Source: Mycocentrospora acerina (Eukaryota; Ascomycota; Dothideomycetes; Pleosporales). From it: a stretch of DNA of 64,000 nucleotides. A model generated the notes under the pieces. It had not been told where the DNA came from. It saw only the letters and a list, made by a program, of their open reading frames with translations, and did no database searches. The position numbers and the translations under genes are program-made. Position 1 is the first letter of the stretch. Every line of letters starts with the position of its first letter. The stretch covers positions 62,001-126,000 of the forward strand of contig JAKUHH010000148.1 of the NCBI GenBank assembly GCA_022701365.1, given 5' to 3'. Of this stretch, positions 21,823-33,451 are shown in pieces.

Positions 21823-23385
21823 TCAAGCAGTAGCAGCACTTTTAAAGGGATTCTTGATAGGCAGGTATTTGAAGACGCCCGTCTTTTCCTGCTGCTGGAC
21901 AGGCTCTACTTCGGCCTCGAGATAGTCGTGCGTGTTGTCGTATCCGAAAGCGTCTCCGTCCAACTCTCCCCTCTCTCCCCTCAGGGCGCTCAGAATCCTG
22001 CTAACTTCTGTGTTCTTCTCGATTTCAAAGTCGTCGGCGGACAGATATGTGACTTCGTTGCGGACTTTGTTCAGGCCGAGAAGTTCGTGTTCAATGGCGT
22101 CGGGCCATCTCCCGGCAGCATAAGAGGCGTCGAGAATGTCGGCCCAGCGAATGGAGATGTCGGTGAGGGTAAAGGGTGTGGGGAGGGTCTTTCTGAGGGT
22201 GCGGGGCAGAACGGAGCGGGCAATGTGGTGGTCACGGGCCTCGGCCTGGGCTTTGAAGGCAAAGGCTTGTTCGAGGGCGGCGATTTTTTCTTGGCGACCG
22301 CGGAGGAGGTCGCGGACGTGGGCGGGGGCGTCGGAGGGGTTGGACAGGTCGGGGTTTGCGAGGCGGTACTCGAGCGCAATGGCTTGCTCTCGGAGGTTGG
22401 CGAGGTGTTGTTCTGCATTGCCCTTGTTGGCATTCACGGCCTTTGCTGTGAGGTCGTCCTGGGCCTTTTTGAACTGCTCGGCCTTTCGTCGCGCGTAGGT
22501 GACTTTTTTGAGGCGCGTCTCGAGACTTGTCTTGGCCGAGGAGAGGCGCTTCTGGTCGGCGTCGTTTTGGTTGTGCTTCATCTTCAGCTTCATGTCCATG
22601 GAGCGGATCTGGTGCTCGAGCCACTTTGCGTTGTCGGCGACCTTTTCCTTTGTGAGGGCGGCGTTGGCCAGGGCGTCAATCTGCGGCCACCTCGTGTCCA
22701 TGAAGTCGTTGGCCTTGCGCTGCTGCTCGTCGTAGGCCTCCTTCATGAGCACGCCGGCGCTGCTCTGGATGCGCAGGACCTCGGCCAGGTCGGCGCTCAT
22801 GTTGGCGCGCTGGTCCATGATTTTGTGCATGCGCTCCTTGGCGCTGAGCTTCTTCCAGGCGGGGTTGGTCTTCTCCCACGACAGCTCGTGCAGCTTGCGG
22901 AACTCGCGCAGCTTGCGGAAGGCATTGTGGCCCTGCTCGGGGGTGGGGAAGCTGACGACGCAGTGCGGGACCCACTCGTCGGGGCGCAGGACGGGCGGCT
23001 TGGAGTGCTTGCCGATGAAGGGCAGCTGGGCGAGGTGGTGGTTGTCGAGCAGTTCCTGGAGCGAGTAGATGACCTGGTTGGTCTTTGTGTTGCGGAAGAC
23101 GTAGATGATCTGGCCGTGCTTGGCGGCGGCGCGCGGGTCGACGTGGTCGGCGAGGGTGAAGGGCTTGACGGGGCGCAGGGCCGTCTGGCCCGTGGCCTGG
23201 GGCTTTGATTTGGGGTTCACGACCGTCTGCAGGCGGATGTGGCGCGGGTTGCTCTGGCGCACGACATGGCGCTCGACGCGCTTCTCCAGCAGGGCCTGGT
23301 GGTGGGGGCGCGAGGCGTCGAGGCGGGCGAGGTTGACGGGCGCGGGCGGCGTCTTGTAGGTGAGGCGGGCGAGGGTGCGGGGCAT
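21823..23385 (-). CDS. mhr1: MHR1-family mitochondrial protein (large ribosomal subunit mL67)
   Basis: Member of the MHR1 family. In yeast the protein acts in mitochondrial DNA recombination and transcription and is also a component (mL67) of the mitochondrial large ribosomal subunit. Single exon, 520 residues. The MHR1 domain occupies the N-terminal part: GQIIYVFRNTKTNQVIYSL, then LPFIGKHSKPPVLRPDEWVPHCVVSF and FRKLREFRKLHELSW. The middle is a long, highly charged helical or coiled-coil stretch (about residues 220-400), longer than in yeast. The start at 23385 gives MPRTLARLTYKTPPAP, the conserved N-terminal block. The frame stays open for 460 bases upstream, but that sequence is trinucleotide repeat giving polythreonine and polyhistidine, so it is excluded. 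The divergent neighbour is the UVRAG-like gene. Confidence 0.88.
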   Translation of the reverse strand: MPRTLARLTYKTPPAPVNLARLDASRPHHQALLEKRVERHVVRQSNPRHIRLQTVVNPKSKPQATGQTALRPVKPFTLADHVDPRAAAKHGQIIYVFRNTKTNQVIYSLQELLDNHHLAQLPFIGKHSKPPVLRPDEWVPHCVVSFPTPEQGHNAFRKLREFRKLHELSWEKTNPAWKKLSAKERMHKIMDQRANMSADLAEVLRIQSSAGVLMKEAYDEQQRKANDFMDTRWPQIDALANAALTKEKVADNAKWLEHQIRSMDMKLKMKHNQNDADQKRLSSAKTSLETRLKKVTYARRKAEQFKKAQDDLTAKAVNANKGNAEQHLANLREQAIALEYRLANPDLSNPSDAPAHVRDLLRGRQEKIAALEQAFAFKAQAEARDHHIARSVLPRTLRKTLPTPFTLTDISIRWADILDASYAAGRWPDAIEHELLGLNKVRNEVTYLSADDFEIEKNTEVSRILSALRGERGELDGDAFGYDNTHDYLEAEVEPVQQQEKTGVFKYLPIKNPFKSAATA

Positions 23386-24046
23386 AGCGGGGGTGGTGGT
23401 GGCGGTGGTGGTGGTTGTAGTAGTAGTAGTGGTGGTGGTAGTATTAATGGTGGTGGGGTGATGGTGGTGGTGGAGGTGGAGGAGGAGGCGGTAGTAGAGG
23501 TGGAGGCGGTAGCGGCAGTGAGGGCGGTGATGGTAGTGGCGGTGGTGGTGCCAATTGCGGGCGGTGGTGGTGCCAATGCGGGCGGCGGCGGCGGTGGTGG
23601 TGGACGAGGGTGAAGAAGTTATGGCTGTGCACGGACCGTAGCAGTGTGGTGGTGGTTGTGGCTGGTGGCTGTTGTGGCTGATGGTGGCCGGCAGTGGCTG
23701 GGGCCAGGGACATGGCCGCACCTCACCCGCGGCCAATGCACGCGATGCACTGGATGCGCTGGATGCACCTGATGCCCTCACTGCTCCCACTGCACCCACG
23801 GCACCCAATGCACCCCCGCCCACGGCCAATGCACCCCCCACACACACACCTCCATACTAGCCATACTCACAACACCGACTGATGCCACGCCTGCCGTCCC
23901 CCAGGCAATGCCGCCCATGTCCACCGCGCACACGTGCAGCGCCGCTCTAAGGCGCCCATGACCCCGGGCCGCTCTCGCCCACGCATTCCACACCATAGCA
24001 GCACGGCAGCACGGCAGCATAGCAGCATAGCAGCACAGCCGCGCGC
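23386..24046. promoter_or_regulatory. Divergent promoter with GGT/GTA trinucleotide repeats
   Basis: A 661-base divergent spacer between mhr1 and the UVRAG-like gene. About 23386-23600 is dominated by GGTGGT, GTAGTA and GGCGGT repeats. Further on are ATGCAC repeats (about 23735-23790) and an AGCAGC/ATAGCAGC stretch (about 23998-24035). Confidence 0.6.
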
Positions 24047-26097
24047 ATGGCTGCCCACGACCACCACCCCCGCCCGCCGCCCCTGCCCCGCGAACGGCCG
24101 TGGCTGCTGCCTTGTGTACGTCTTGCGCTCCTAACGCTCTTGCATTCACCCTTGCTTTCACTATTACACTCACCCTCACACTCACTGTTACGCTCACCCT
24201 CACACTCACTATTACACTCACCCACCCTCACCATCACCATCACCTGACACCCCCCCAGAACCGCAAGCTCCGGCACCTCCAGGGCATCACCATCCGCAAC
24301 CTCACCCTCGCCCCAGCGCCCCCACGCACACACCGCAAGACCTTCGACGACGAGGCCATCCCCAGCACCCTCAAGTCGCCCACAAAGGCCCTCGCCCAGC
24401 GCGACAACGCCATCCTCGGCCACTCGCGCTCGTCGAGCGACCTCAAGAACAATGCTCGCAGCAACGGCGCCCCGCCAAAGCCCCAGCGGCCTGGCGCGAC
24501 CACGGCCACGGCCATGGGCATGGGCAAGGGCCTCCGCAGGAGAAGCACCATGGAGTGGATCAGCGCCAGCCCCCTCACGCGCCAGAAGAAGCTCGAGGAC
24601 ATCTCCGCCGGCCGCCAGGCAGACACCTTCTTCACCCTGCACATGGACGGCCAAAAGGACCCCGTCTACATCTCAGAGGTCGTCGAAAAGGCCATGAATC
24701 CAAACTTCAAGTTCTTCGACCTCGCGCCCTGTGGGCCCCGCGTCACCCGCCTCGACAAGCTGACCGTCAGAGTGTGGGCCCGGACCGAGTCGATGAAAGA
24801 CTGGCAGTACCTGCTTGAATACACGGCCCACTTCAAGACGCTCCAGTTTATTGGCAAGGCATTGGGAAACTTCAGACACCCACTTCCACAAAACTGCATC
24901 CTGTTCCACATGACAGATGGCATCTACACCAGCTTCATGGACCTGCCCGTCAAGGAGCGAGCACAGCCCGTCATTCTTGCCCCCCCAAAAGCACACGCAG
25001 ACGGCCGCGTTCTCAACTCGTCCTCGTACGACGCCCTCATGCGACTCTCGACCCTAGACGACTGCATTCAGGACGCGCTGAGCACGCGAGACAGCATTGC
25101 CAGGGAAATTGAGACGATTCTGCAGTCAAACAAGGACGCCATTTCCACAGTCGAGCGCGTTCCCGAGGCGGAAGAGAGCCTGAGAACCGCGCAGGCGGCA
25201 GTAGCTGCCGAGAGACGTCGTGTGGATGCTGTGCGCAAACGACGAGACGACCTCGCAGCGAATATCAAGTCTCGGCGCGAGAAGATCAAGGCCGGACAGG
25301 AACAGCAAAACCAAATCGACGCCAACCTGCCCACGCAACAGGACAACTACACCGAAATGCGAGATGTAGTGGAGAAGGTGGAAGATGACGTCACAGGACA
25401 GCGGCGGCGCATATGCGAGGACATTCTGCGCATCTTCCCCATTGAGCCTGTCCCTGGCAAGACGTTTGCTTTTACCATACGCGGCCTCTTACTGCCCAAC
25501 TCGGAGTTTGACGACGTCAAAGAAGAGGTCACGACGGCAGCGCTGGGCTACGTGGCTCAAGTGGTCAACCTGCTCTCGCCCTATCTGGCGGTGATACTGC
25601 CCTACCCACCAGCTCCACTTGGATCAACGTCGACCATTGACGACCCGCTTGCCGTGGGCTACAGTACCCAGAACAACCTGCGCACGTACCCCCTGTACAT
25701 GAAAGGGGTTGTCCGATATCGCTTCGAGTATGGTGTCTTCTTGCTGAACAAGGACATTGAGATTTTGTCCAACGCTCTCGGGCTTCGGCCAGTAGACATA
25801 CGACAGACGCTGCCAAACCTAAAGTACCTTTTGTATGTTGCCACAGCCGGCAAGGGCGAACTTCCGACGCGGAAGTCGGGTGGCATCAGGGGTCTGCTAC
25901 GACAGGACAGCATTCGCTCTAGAACGGGCAGCATGGACAGCACGGCGACGGCGAGTAGCTTTGGGGCAATAATCGGCGAGACAAAGGGAGCAGCGGAGAA
26001 TGTGAGTGGGAACAAGGTGGAGACATCTGCTGTCATGGCTGGCCTGAAGCACAAGACCAATGTGCTTCCCGGGAGTAGACTGAGGCGCGTTGTGTAG
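24047..26097 (+). CDS. UVRAG/Vps38-like subunit of class III PI3-kinase complex
   Basis: Predicted UVRAG/Atg14-family protein, probably the Vps38 equivalent of the endosomal Vps34 complex that makes PI3P. Exons 24047-24115 and 24259-26097, intron 24116-24258 (phase 0), 635 residues. Splicing joins RPWLLPC to NRKLRHLQGITIRNL, the conserved fungal N-terminus. Next come a Ser-rich linker, a C2-like region (FFTLHMDGQKDPVYISEVV), a coiled coil at about residues 290-400 (DSIAREIETI through NYTEMRDVV), and a BARA-like C-terminal domain starting near ICEDILRIFPIEP. The C-terminus is Ser/Thr-rich. The intron consists largely of CTCACACTCA repeats; reading through it gives a Leu/Thr repeat peptide that is not believable. 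UVRAG rather than Atg14 is chosen because no N-terminal cysteine-repeat motif is seen. Confidence 0.85.
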
Positions 26098-26666
26098 TGG
26101 GTGTTGACTATTTTGTATGTGACGTGTAGTTGGTATGAAGAGTAATCGTAATAATTCATCATGACAACAAAAGTTCATGGGCTGTCACACTCGACGTTTG
26201 TAGAGGTTGTTACATGCTTGACCAAGTAGTCCTCCCACAAAAGTGTTGCACACAACAACCATCTACCCATATTCTTCACATGTGCTGGTGCATGTGCATG
26301 TGCATGTGCATAACAAAAGTCGAGCGACTTGTACATGGTAGGACGACGACGCGGCCGTGCTGATCGTCCGTGTCCGTGCCAATAGCGGAAGACTGCGGAC
26401 GTCTTGGCGACCTTCCACTCGTAAATTGCAAGCGGGTCGGAAAGGAGAGTCGTGTTCCGAACGACAGACCATCGTGTGGGCGGACGAAGTTCTTCATTTT
26501 TTTATTTGCCTGCTCTCTACTGTTCAGTAAAGAGCTTTCTTTAACCTTCTTCCCCCCCCCCCCTCCTCCTCTTTGCTCTAACGGTACGACGGGCTGCGCA
26601 CTCGGTGTACAGATCTATATATACACACACCAGGTACACAACTCGTCGTTGCTGGGCTGTTTGGCC
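26098..26666. other. Spacer upstream of the ceramide synthase gene
   Basis: Holds the UVRAG-like 3' end and ceramide synthase promoter. A GCATGT repeat at about 26286-26310 is the only visible structure. Confidence 0.5.
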
Positions 26667-28306
26667 ATGACGGAGCCGTTTCCACCGCTGCAGGGCTCGA
26701 CGCCCAAAAAGGTCGCTGGAGGCGGGCGGCTGAGGAGGAGGAAGTCGAGTGGGTTGGGTGCAGATCTGCCTGGAGATGTCGATGTGCCTTCGTTTGCGAC
26801 GGCAAGAAGGGGGACTCCGCCGTTGGGCAGTCCTACGACGCCTGGTAGTGGTGTGGATGGGGTATGTGCTTCTTCTTCTTCATCTTCCTCTTCCTATCAC
26901 TCTCACCTCCACTGGCCCGAATAACACCACGCTCCTAACACATCAAGCAGAAGTCGGACAAGCCCGCCCGCCGCTCCAAACGCCGCACCGTCCGCCGTGG
27001 CCTCTCCAAGTTCAAGCGCCTCTGCACGCGACACACGTGGCTGCTCCCCTTGATCCTCACCCTCACCATCGTCTCGCTGTACCTCGTCTACCCGCACGAC
27101 TCCAACCCCATTGCCGCCTGCATCTTCCTGTCCTACCCGCTCCCGCCAAACAACGCGCTGATCCCCGTCGAGGTGCGCGCCAGCCCCAATGCGCCCATTC
27201 ACTACGGCAAGGGTGGCCGCGACTTTGCCTTTGTCGCCTTCTACATCATCGTCCTGAGCTTCACCCGTGAGTTCTGCATGCAGCGCCTCATCCGCCCCGT
27301 CGCCATCTACTTCGGCATCCGCGGCCGCGCCAAGCAAAGCCGCTTCATGGAGCAGGCCTACACGGCACTGTACTTTGGCCTCTACGGGCCCTTTGGAATG
27401 TACGTCATGTCGCACACACCTGTGTGGTACTTCAACACCACGGGCATGTACGAGGGCTTCCCCCACCGCACACACGAGGGCATCGTCAAGGCCTACTATC
27501 TGCTGCAGGCGAGCTACTGGGCCCAGCAGGCTATTGTGCTGCTGCTTATGCTGGAGAAGCCGCGCAAGGATTTCAGGGAGCTGGTTGCCCACCACATCAT
27601 CACATTGAGCTTGATCTGGCTGAGCTACCGCTTCCATTTCACCTACATTGGTATTGCCGTGTACATTACCCACGACATTTCCGACTTTTTCCTCGCCGTA
27701 AGTTTTGTTCCCATGTCCACGCTCACTGGCTGGCAACCCCCCGACTAACCAATTCTCTTCCAGACATCCAAACTCCTCAACTACATCGACTCGCCCATTG
27801 TCGGCCCCTACTTCTTCGTCTTCATGTGCGTCTGGGGCTACCTCCGCCACTACCTCAACCTCAAGATCCTGTACTCCGTCCTCACCACCTTCCGCACCGT
27901 CGGCCCCTTTGAACTCAACTGGGAAACCCAACAATACAAGTGCTGGATCAGCCAGTACATTACCTTTGGCCTGCTTGCCGCACTCCAGGCCGTCAACCTC
28001 TTCTGGTGGTTCTTCATCTGCAGAATCGCCTACCGCTTTGTGCTGTTCAAGACGGCAGAGGACGATCGCAGCGAGTACGAGCCTACGGATGAGGAGGGCG
28101 AGGTGGAGCCAAAGAAGGAGAAGAAGGAGGAGATTGTCGAGGCGAAGAAGGTGTATGGTTTGGAGGGGGAGAAGGAGGATGAAAAGAAGAAGGAGGGGGA
28201 GGAGGTGGTTGTACCGGATGTTGTCATCAAGACTGCAACTGAGGACAAGGGGTCCATTGGAGAGAGGGTCAAGCAGAGGAAAAAGGGTGGTGGTGGAAAG
28301 GCATGA
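26667..28306 (+). CDS. lag1: Ceramide synthase (LAG1/LAC1, TLC domain)
   Basis: Sphingosine N-acyltransferase of the endoplasmic reticulum, making ceramide from long-chain bases and acyl-CoA. Exons 26667-26861, 26951-27697 and 27764-28306, all phase 0; 494 residues. The cytosolic N-terminus is Arg/Lys-rich (RRRKSSG, RRSKRRTVRRG). Several hydrophobic spans follow. The Lag1 motif is intact: HH at 279-280 in ELVAHHIITLSLIWLSYRF, then HD at 306-307 and D310 in ITHDISDFFLATSK, the last part restored by splicing. The C-terminal tail is very rich in Glu and Lys. The second acceptor has two adjacent AG sites (26947, 26950), so one residue is uncertain. Fungi usually have two paralogues; which one this is cannot be told here. 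Confidence 0.93.
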
Positions 28307-30038
28307 GTGAATGAATGAGTGAATGAGTGAGTGAGTGAGTAAGGGTGTGTGTGTGTGTGTGTGTGGAAATTCATGACTTTAATACCGAGGAGCTTTTTTT
28401 TTTTTCCAAAAGGGGGGGTTTCTTCGCCTACAATTATTGGGTTGCTTGGATTAAATGGTTGGATTGGACTGGGTTACCTGAATTGAATGGAATTGAACTG
28501 AATGGAATGGAATGGAATGGAATGGAATGGAATGGAAACTGGGTAGGTAGGTGATTGGGGTAGACGGCATAGCATGGCATGGCATAGCATGGCATGGTAA
28601 TGAACTCTGGATTCGACTCAACTCGACTCGACTTGGACTTGTTCTGTTCTATTTTATTCACGCATACACACATACCTTCATAACTAACTGGTATATCTTT
28701 CTCTCTCTCTCTCTCTCTCTTTACACGTGTAAGTAGATGTACGTACGTACGTACATACATGTGTGTGTGTTTTTTCTTTCTTCCTTTCTCTCCGTCTAGC
28801 ATAGCGAAATCGTTTGTTTTCGTTTAGAGGAAGTGAAAAAAATTTTAAATTTCTTTTTCATGGCGAGAAGAGGTTAATATGTTTTATGTTGTGTGTGTGT
28901 TTTTTTCTTCTCCCCTTCTTTTTTGTGACTGGCTATACTTGTTGATGGGGGTGGGGAGGTGGTTTTTCGTGTGTGTTTGTTTGTTTGTGTTCATGTCCAA
29001 GTTCTTGGGTTTTTGTTGGTGGAAAAATCTTGTAGGTGAGTTTTTTTTTTCTGCGTTCGTTGAGAAGAGGGTGATGGATGGATGGATGGATGGATGGATG
29101 GTTCTATGTGCGGTGTACGGTGTACGGTGTTCGGTGTGCAGTGTGCCGTGGGAATGGGAGGAGTGAGAATAGAAAGAGGACCTTTTTGATTATGAAAAGA
29201 AGATTTCTGGTCTTTGATGCTTCAAAGGAATGAGGGGGTTGTTGTCTTAATCGTCTTTTTTTTTGAAAGGAAGGAGGGAGGAAGAGAGAGAGGAGAGAGA
29301 GAGGAAAAGGAAACTGTATTGCACTCACTCACTCACTCACTATAGTGTAAAAAGATGATATTTAGAATCGGAATATTTTCTTTTAAAGATAAAACAAACA
29401 TGTATTAATCACCACTTCCTCTCTTCCGTTTAGAAATTCTTGTCATCTTGATTGTGAATGTTGTCATGAGTGTTTTTAAAAACATTCATTCATGACATAT
29501 ATCATCCACATTGCATTCAAGTATTAATCGTCTTCAATTTAAAAATATCCTTCCCCTTTTCTTTTTCTTTGGTTCGTTTGAGGATGTGCGAGTTGTGAGG
29601 TACGGTTGCTACTGCTGCTGTGTGGAATGCTTGGATGCGGGGAGAACGTCAAGCCAAGTCGTGAGTGGGGTGGAGTGGAGTGGAGTGGAGAGCGGAGACG
29701 TTGGATGGAAAAAGAAAGAGTTAGGTAAGTAATACAATGAGATGTCATAAATCATCATCATCAACATCAACATCCACATCATTACAAAAAATCACAACCG
29801 GAAGAAAATGACATCTCAAGAAAGTACAATGTCGTCCTACCTGCGAGAGTAGCATAGCAGACCAAGAGGAGAAATGTCTCGCACCCGAGGCCCATCGGAA
29901 AGTTGGTTATACGACCTCAGACGCCATTCGATGCCTTGCCCCGAGGTTACGCATCCACCCGATAAATGAACAAATATATATAAATATTTCTAATTGTATA
30001 TAAAATTACATCCCTGCCACACCTCACACCCTAAACCC
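28307..30038. repeat. Microsatellite-rich intergenic region
   Basis: 1.7 kb with many simple arrays: GAGTGAAT/GAGT at 28313-28340, TG at about 28345-28363, GGAAT at about 28494-28536, CATGGCATAG at about 28568-28596, CT at about 28700-28720, GTAC at about 28740-28756, GATG at about 29072-29101 and CACT at about 29326-29341. Open frames in this stretch are repeat translation. No gene is supported. Confidence 0.75.
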
Positions 30039-31003
30039 ATGGCCGACATTACAAAGCCCACCCGCTCCCTCAAAGGGCGCGTCGCAATCGTCACCGGCGC
30101 GGGCGCCTCCCCAGGCGGCATCGGCAACGGACGCGCCGCGGCAATCCTCCTCGCCGAAGACGGCTGTGCAGTCGTCTGCGTAGACTTGAAGCTCGAGCTT
30201 GCGCAGGAAACCGTGGCGATGATCACGGCTGCGAATCTCGGGACGGGACTCGCCATCGCCGCCGATCTAACCAGCGAGGCGGAATGCAAGCGCGTTGTCG
30301 ACACGACAGTGGCGCACTACTCCCGTCTGGATATTCTCGTCAACAACGTCGGTGTCATGGGTCCGCGGGGGGCGGCCCCCGACGTCGACATGGCGGCGTT
30401 TATGCAGGGTATGCTCGTCAATGTAGGAACGATGGTGCAGATGGTCAAGTATGCGGTTCCGGTTATGGAGAAGAATGAAGGGCAGTGGGCTGGGTCGATT
30501 GTCAACATGGGGAGTGTGGCGGGGTTGAAGGGCGGGACGCCAAATCTTTTGTATCCTACGAGTAAGGGTGCGGTGGTGAACATGACGAGGGCTATGGCGG
30601 CGAACCATGCGCCGCAGAGGGTTAGGGTGAATTGCGTGTGTCCGGGTATGTGTGCGCAAGTTTCTTTTCATGTGATGTGGTTGGGTGAAGAGTTGGGCTG
30701 TTTGCTTTGCTGTGTGAGTGGATAAATGTTTTTTGCTGACAAGACTGTCTAGGGATGGTTTATACACCCATGATGTATGCGGGTGGTATGAGTGCGGATG
30801 AGCGTGAGGCAAGGAAAGGAAGGAGTTTACTGCAGACAGAGGGAAATGGGTGGGATGTTGGGGCTGCAATCAGGTTTCTTGCTGGTGATGAGGCGCGCTG
30901 GATGACGGGGGTGATTCTGCCTGTTGATGCTGGGACGACCGCGGCTACGGGGATTGGGGCGAGGAATTTGCATGATTCTACGAGTGGAGGAAAAAAGGCT
31001 TGA
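30039..31003 (+). CDS. Short-chain dehydrogenase/reductase
   Basis: Classical SDR oxidoreductase, 285 residues, NAD(P)-dependent; substrate unknown. Exons 30039-30645 and 30753-31003; the phase-1 intron (GTATGT donor, CTGTCTAG acceptor) restores CPGMVYTPM, the conserved region after the catalytic site. The cofactor motif is VTGAGASPGGIGNGRA near residues 20-35. NNVGVMG stands in place of the usual NNAG. The catalytic serine lies in NMGSVAG and the Tyr-Lys pair in YPTSKGAVVNMTRA. A C-terminal FLAGDEARWMTGVILPVDAG block completes the family pattern. It has no signal peptide. It sits at the right edge of the gene-dense half; the following 2.4 kb is gene-poor. Confidence 0.9.
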
Positions 31004-33451
31004 GTCTTGAATTGAATTGTCTTTTGAATCCATGTTTGACTGGTTGTTCTTGGCTGCAGTGTGCGATTGTTGGCTCAACCGTTCACTTCTCATTGCACTT
31101 TGTCATTGGGCGTATTCAATCGGATCTTATGAAAAGATTGATAGAAAAAATCATCATGCAATCATAGTAGATTAGTTTTACGTTCTTTCCGCAGGCTAGT
31201 TTTTAGACTGAATAGTGTTTGATCTCAGGAGAAGGGAGCTGAGGCAGTGACTGATCGCTTTGTGTAAGCTCAACGGCGCATGTTATTATAAATTTGGTCC
31301 TACCTCGAGGATCTATTTTAGATGGAATTTCGCTATAAAATTAATGGGCATATTTCGTACCAATACTGTGGTTTGCTTTAGTTAAACCAACTAGAATCGA
31401 GGAATGACCACAAGTGTTCAAGTCGTTCTGCGCGCAGGGAGGATTCATGACATAACAACTAGAGGGCATAAATCAAATTTTTCTTATTACGATTTAGATG
31501 CCGTCAAGCGAAACTGTCAGTTAAAACATAACTAGAGTAATTAAAACAGGAATAGTTGTCACAAACTTACTCAGCTTTTGGTAGTCAGTATATCAAGTTT
31601 TTAACCAAAAAGCTGAGCGCATGCTCAATTCGATACACTATAAAAGACTAAAGCTTCGGATTTTCTATTAATTAAGTAAATAAACGTCAAGTTTCGAACA
31701 TGTAAAATCATAAACAAAAGAAGTTGTCCTTACCTACAGTGGAAATATCTAACGTTTAATTTACGATAAATTTGAGGTCGATAAACCAGCTGCTACTGTG
31801 CAGTGATCAAAACTATATCCATCTATCTTGTCAGACTTTACAGATGTGAATATACACGTACTGTAGATGATTTCAGTAGACTGATGTTAAAGTGTTCCAA
31901 GGAGACGTTAATCATGGAATAACAGATGGATTCTGGCATAATTTAAGAAGCACTCTTTATTCTACAACTAGCATAGAATTATCAAATAGATGCTGTTTAT
32001 TCAAGGTTAATGACGGATAAATGGTTAGGGCCTAGAATTAACACTCTAAGAACACATTCTTGTTGGTTTTGATGATAGTCAAACTCACATGTCCTTCGAG
32101 GACGAAGGTCATCATACAAGTTTTTGTTGTCACTTGTATGTTTGAAGGTATTTGGCTATAATATATCCGGAAGTCCACCAGGAATGGGTCATGAATGAGT
32201 GAGGTTGAGATTCAGTAGTAAATAAAAAGGCTGGCGTATGGCCATTGGTCGATCATGAACGAACAGAGCAATATTCAGCAGATAGAATGATTACAGATTA
32301 CATTTCCCGAAAGCAACATGATATCAAATTGTGGTATGGGCGTATGTTAAAATTCTCGGCTACTTAGCCTAATAAAGCGACTTTGTTGTTTACTGTGTTC
32401 ATTACTCAATATGATCTAAAGGCTGTGTTTCCTGAGTTTTCATATACCGTGAAGATGTTCTTTTAATCATGCATCATTGGAAAAGCTTGTACGAAAATAT
32501 ACCATCCATTCGTTGGTTGTTGGCCATATAGCCATAGATGAACTTCAACTCGTTCTTCCATTACTCGTCGTGTTATCGAGAAAACCAACCGGTAGGCCTA
32601 TAAGTTTGATCCAAATTCAAATTCTCTATAGAGCAAGAAATGGACCAGATAAGAATGACTCTACATGAAGGTTGTGCGTATCAGACTGCTAAGATCATTC
32701 GTTCCATGGACTTGTGTCAGACATAAAACTCTGTTGGCATTTGATGTTTACCTGACAAGATAACTGATCCGTACCGTGGTTAGAGAATTAACTTTGTACC
32801 AACAATTATGCTGATTTTACGCTTAATGAGTTAACTCAAAAGTCCTGTGGTAGTAAAGCATCAAGCTGTCAAACTGTCTATTCGGCTTGACTAGACCTTA
32901 TAATTGTGTTGAGAATTATACATCAACAAGAGAAATTTTTTTGTCAAATTTTGATGGTTGAAGAGCATGCTAGTTACGGTTAAAGCGTTCGTTTTGAGCC
33001 ATAATTTCTAGACGGATTGCTTAAAGTAAGTCGCGGAAAAATTTGAAGTAGACTAGGAATGATACATAGCTCTATGCACTGATGAAGATACTCTGGCGCA
33101 TACACATCATATAGAAAAGTAGCCCTAAAGTGTGAACATTCTCCAGAACTGGGCATGATATTCTATCTGTGTTGTGGCTGAAAATAGATAGGATAATTTG
33201 GTGGCCTTGGGTGGGGTGAGTACGTTCAAGGGCTTGCTTGCACTCGGCTTTTTGAACTATGGTAGATGGTGGAGCTGTCAGCGAAGATGGATGAGAACCA
33301 GGGTTCGTCTTCGCAAATTTTACAGAAGAAAAATGACTACACTAATTCTTAATCTTCATATATAGTTAAAAGTATAGCTGATTGCTTTAAAAATCGCAAC
33401 TTTCTACATACGTTCACCATAGTCGTAAAAGTCCAACTATCGTCACCGAAG
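31004..33451. other. AT-rich gene-poor region
   Basis: About 2.4 kb with frequent stops in all frames and a visibly higher A+T content than the left half. No gene, terminal repeat or recognisable transposon relic was found by eye. Confidence 0.5.

Noticed and set aside
21928..23208. Long plus-strand open frame opposite mhr1
   Set aside because: It is a shadow of the GC-rich mhr1 coding strand: Val/Gly/Leu-rich, no family motif, while the minus strand has the MHR1 domain.
24116..24258. Leu/Thr repeat peptide as part of the UVRAG-like protein
   Set aside because: It is a CTCACACTCA-type repeat bounded by good splice sites; splicing restores the conserved N-terminus.
26903..27934. Minus-strand open frame opposite the ceramide synthase
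   Set aside because: It is an acidic, low-complexity shadow; the plus strand has a full TLC domain.
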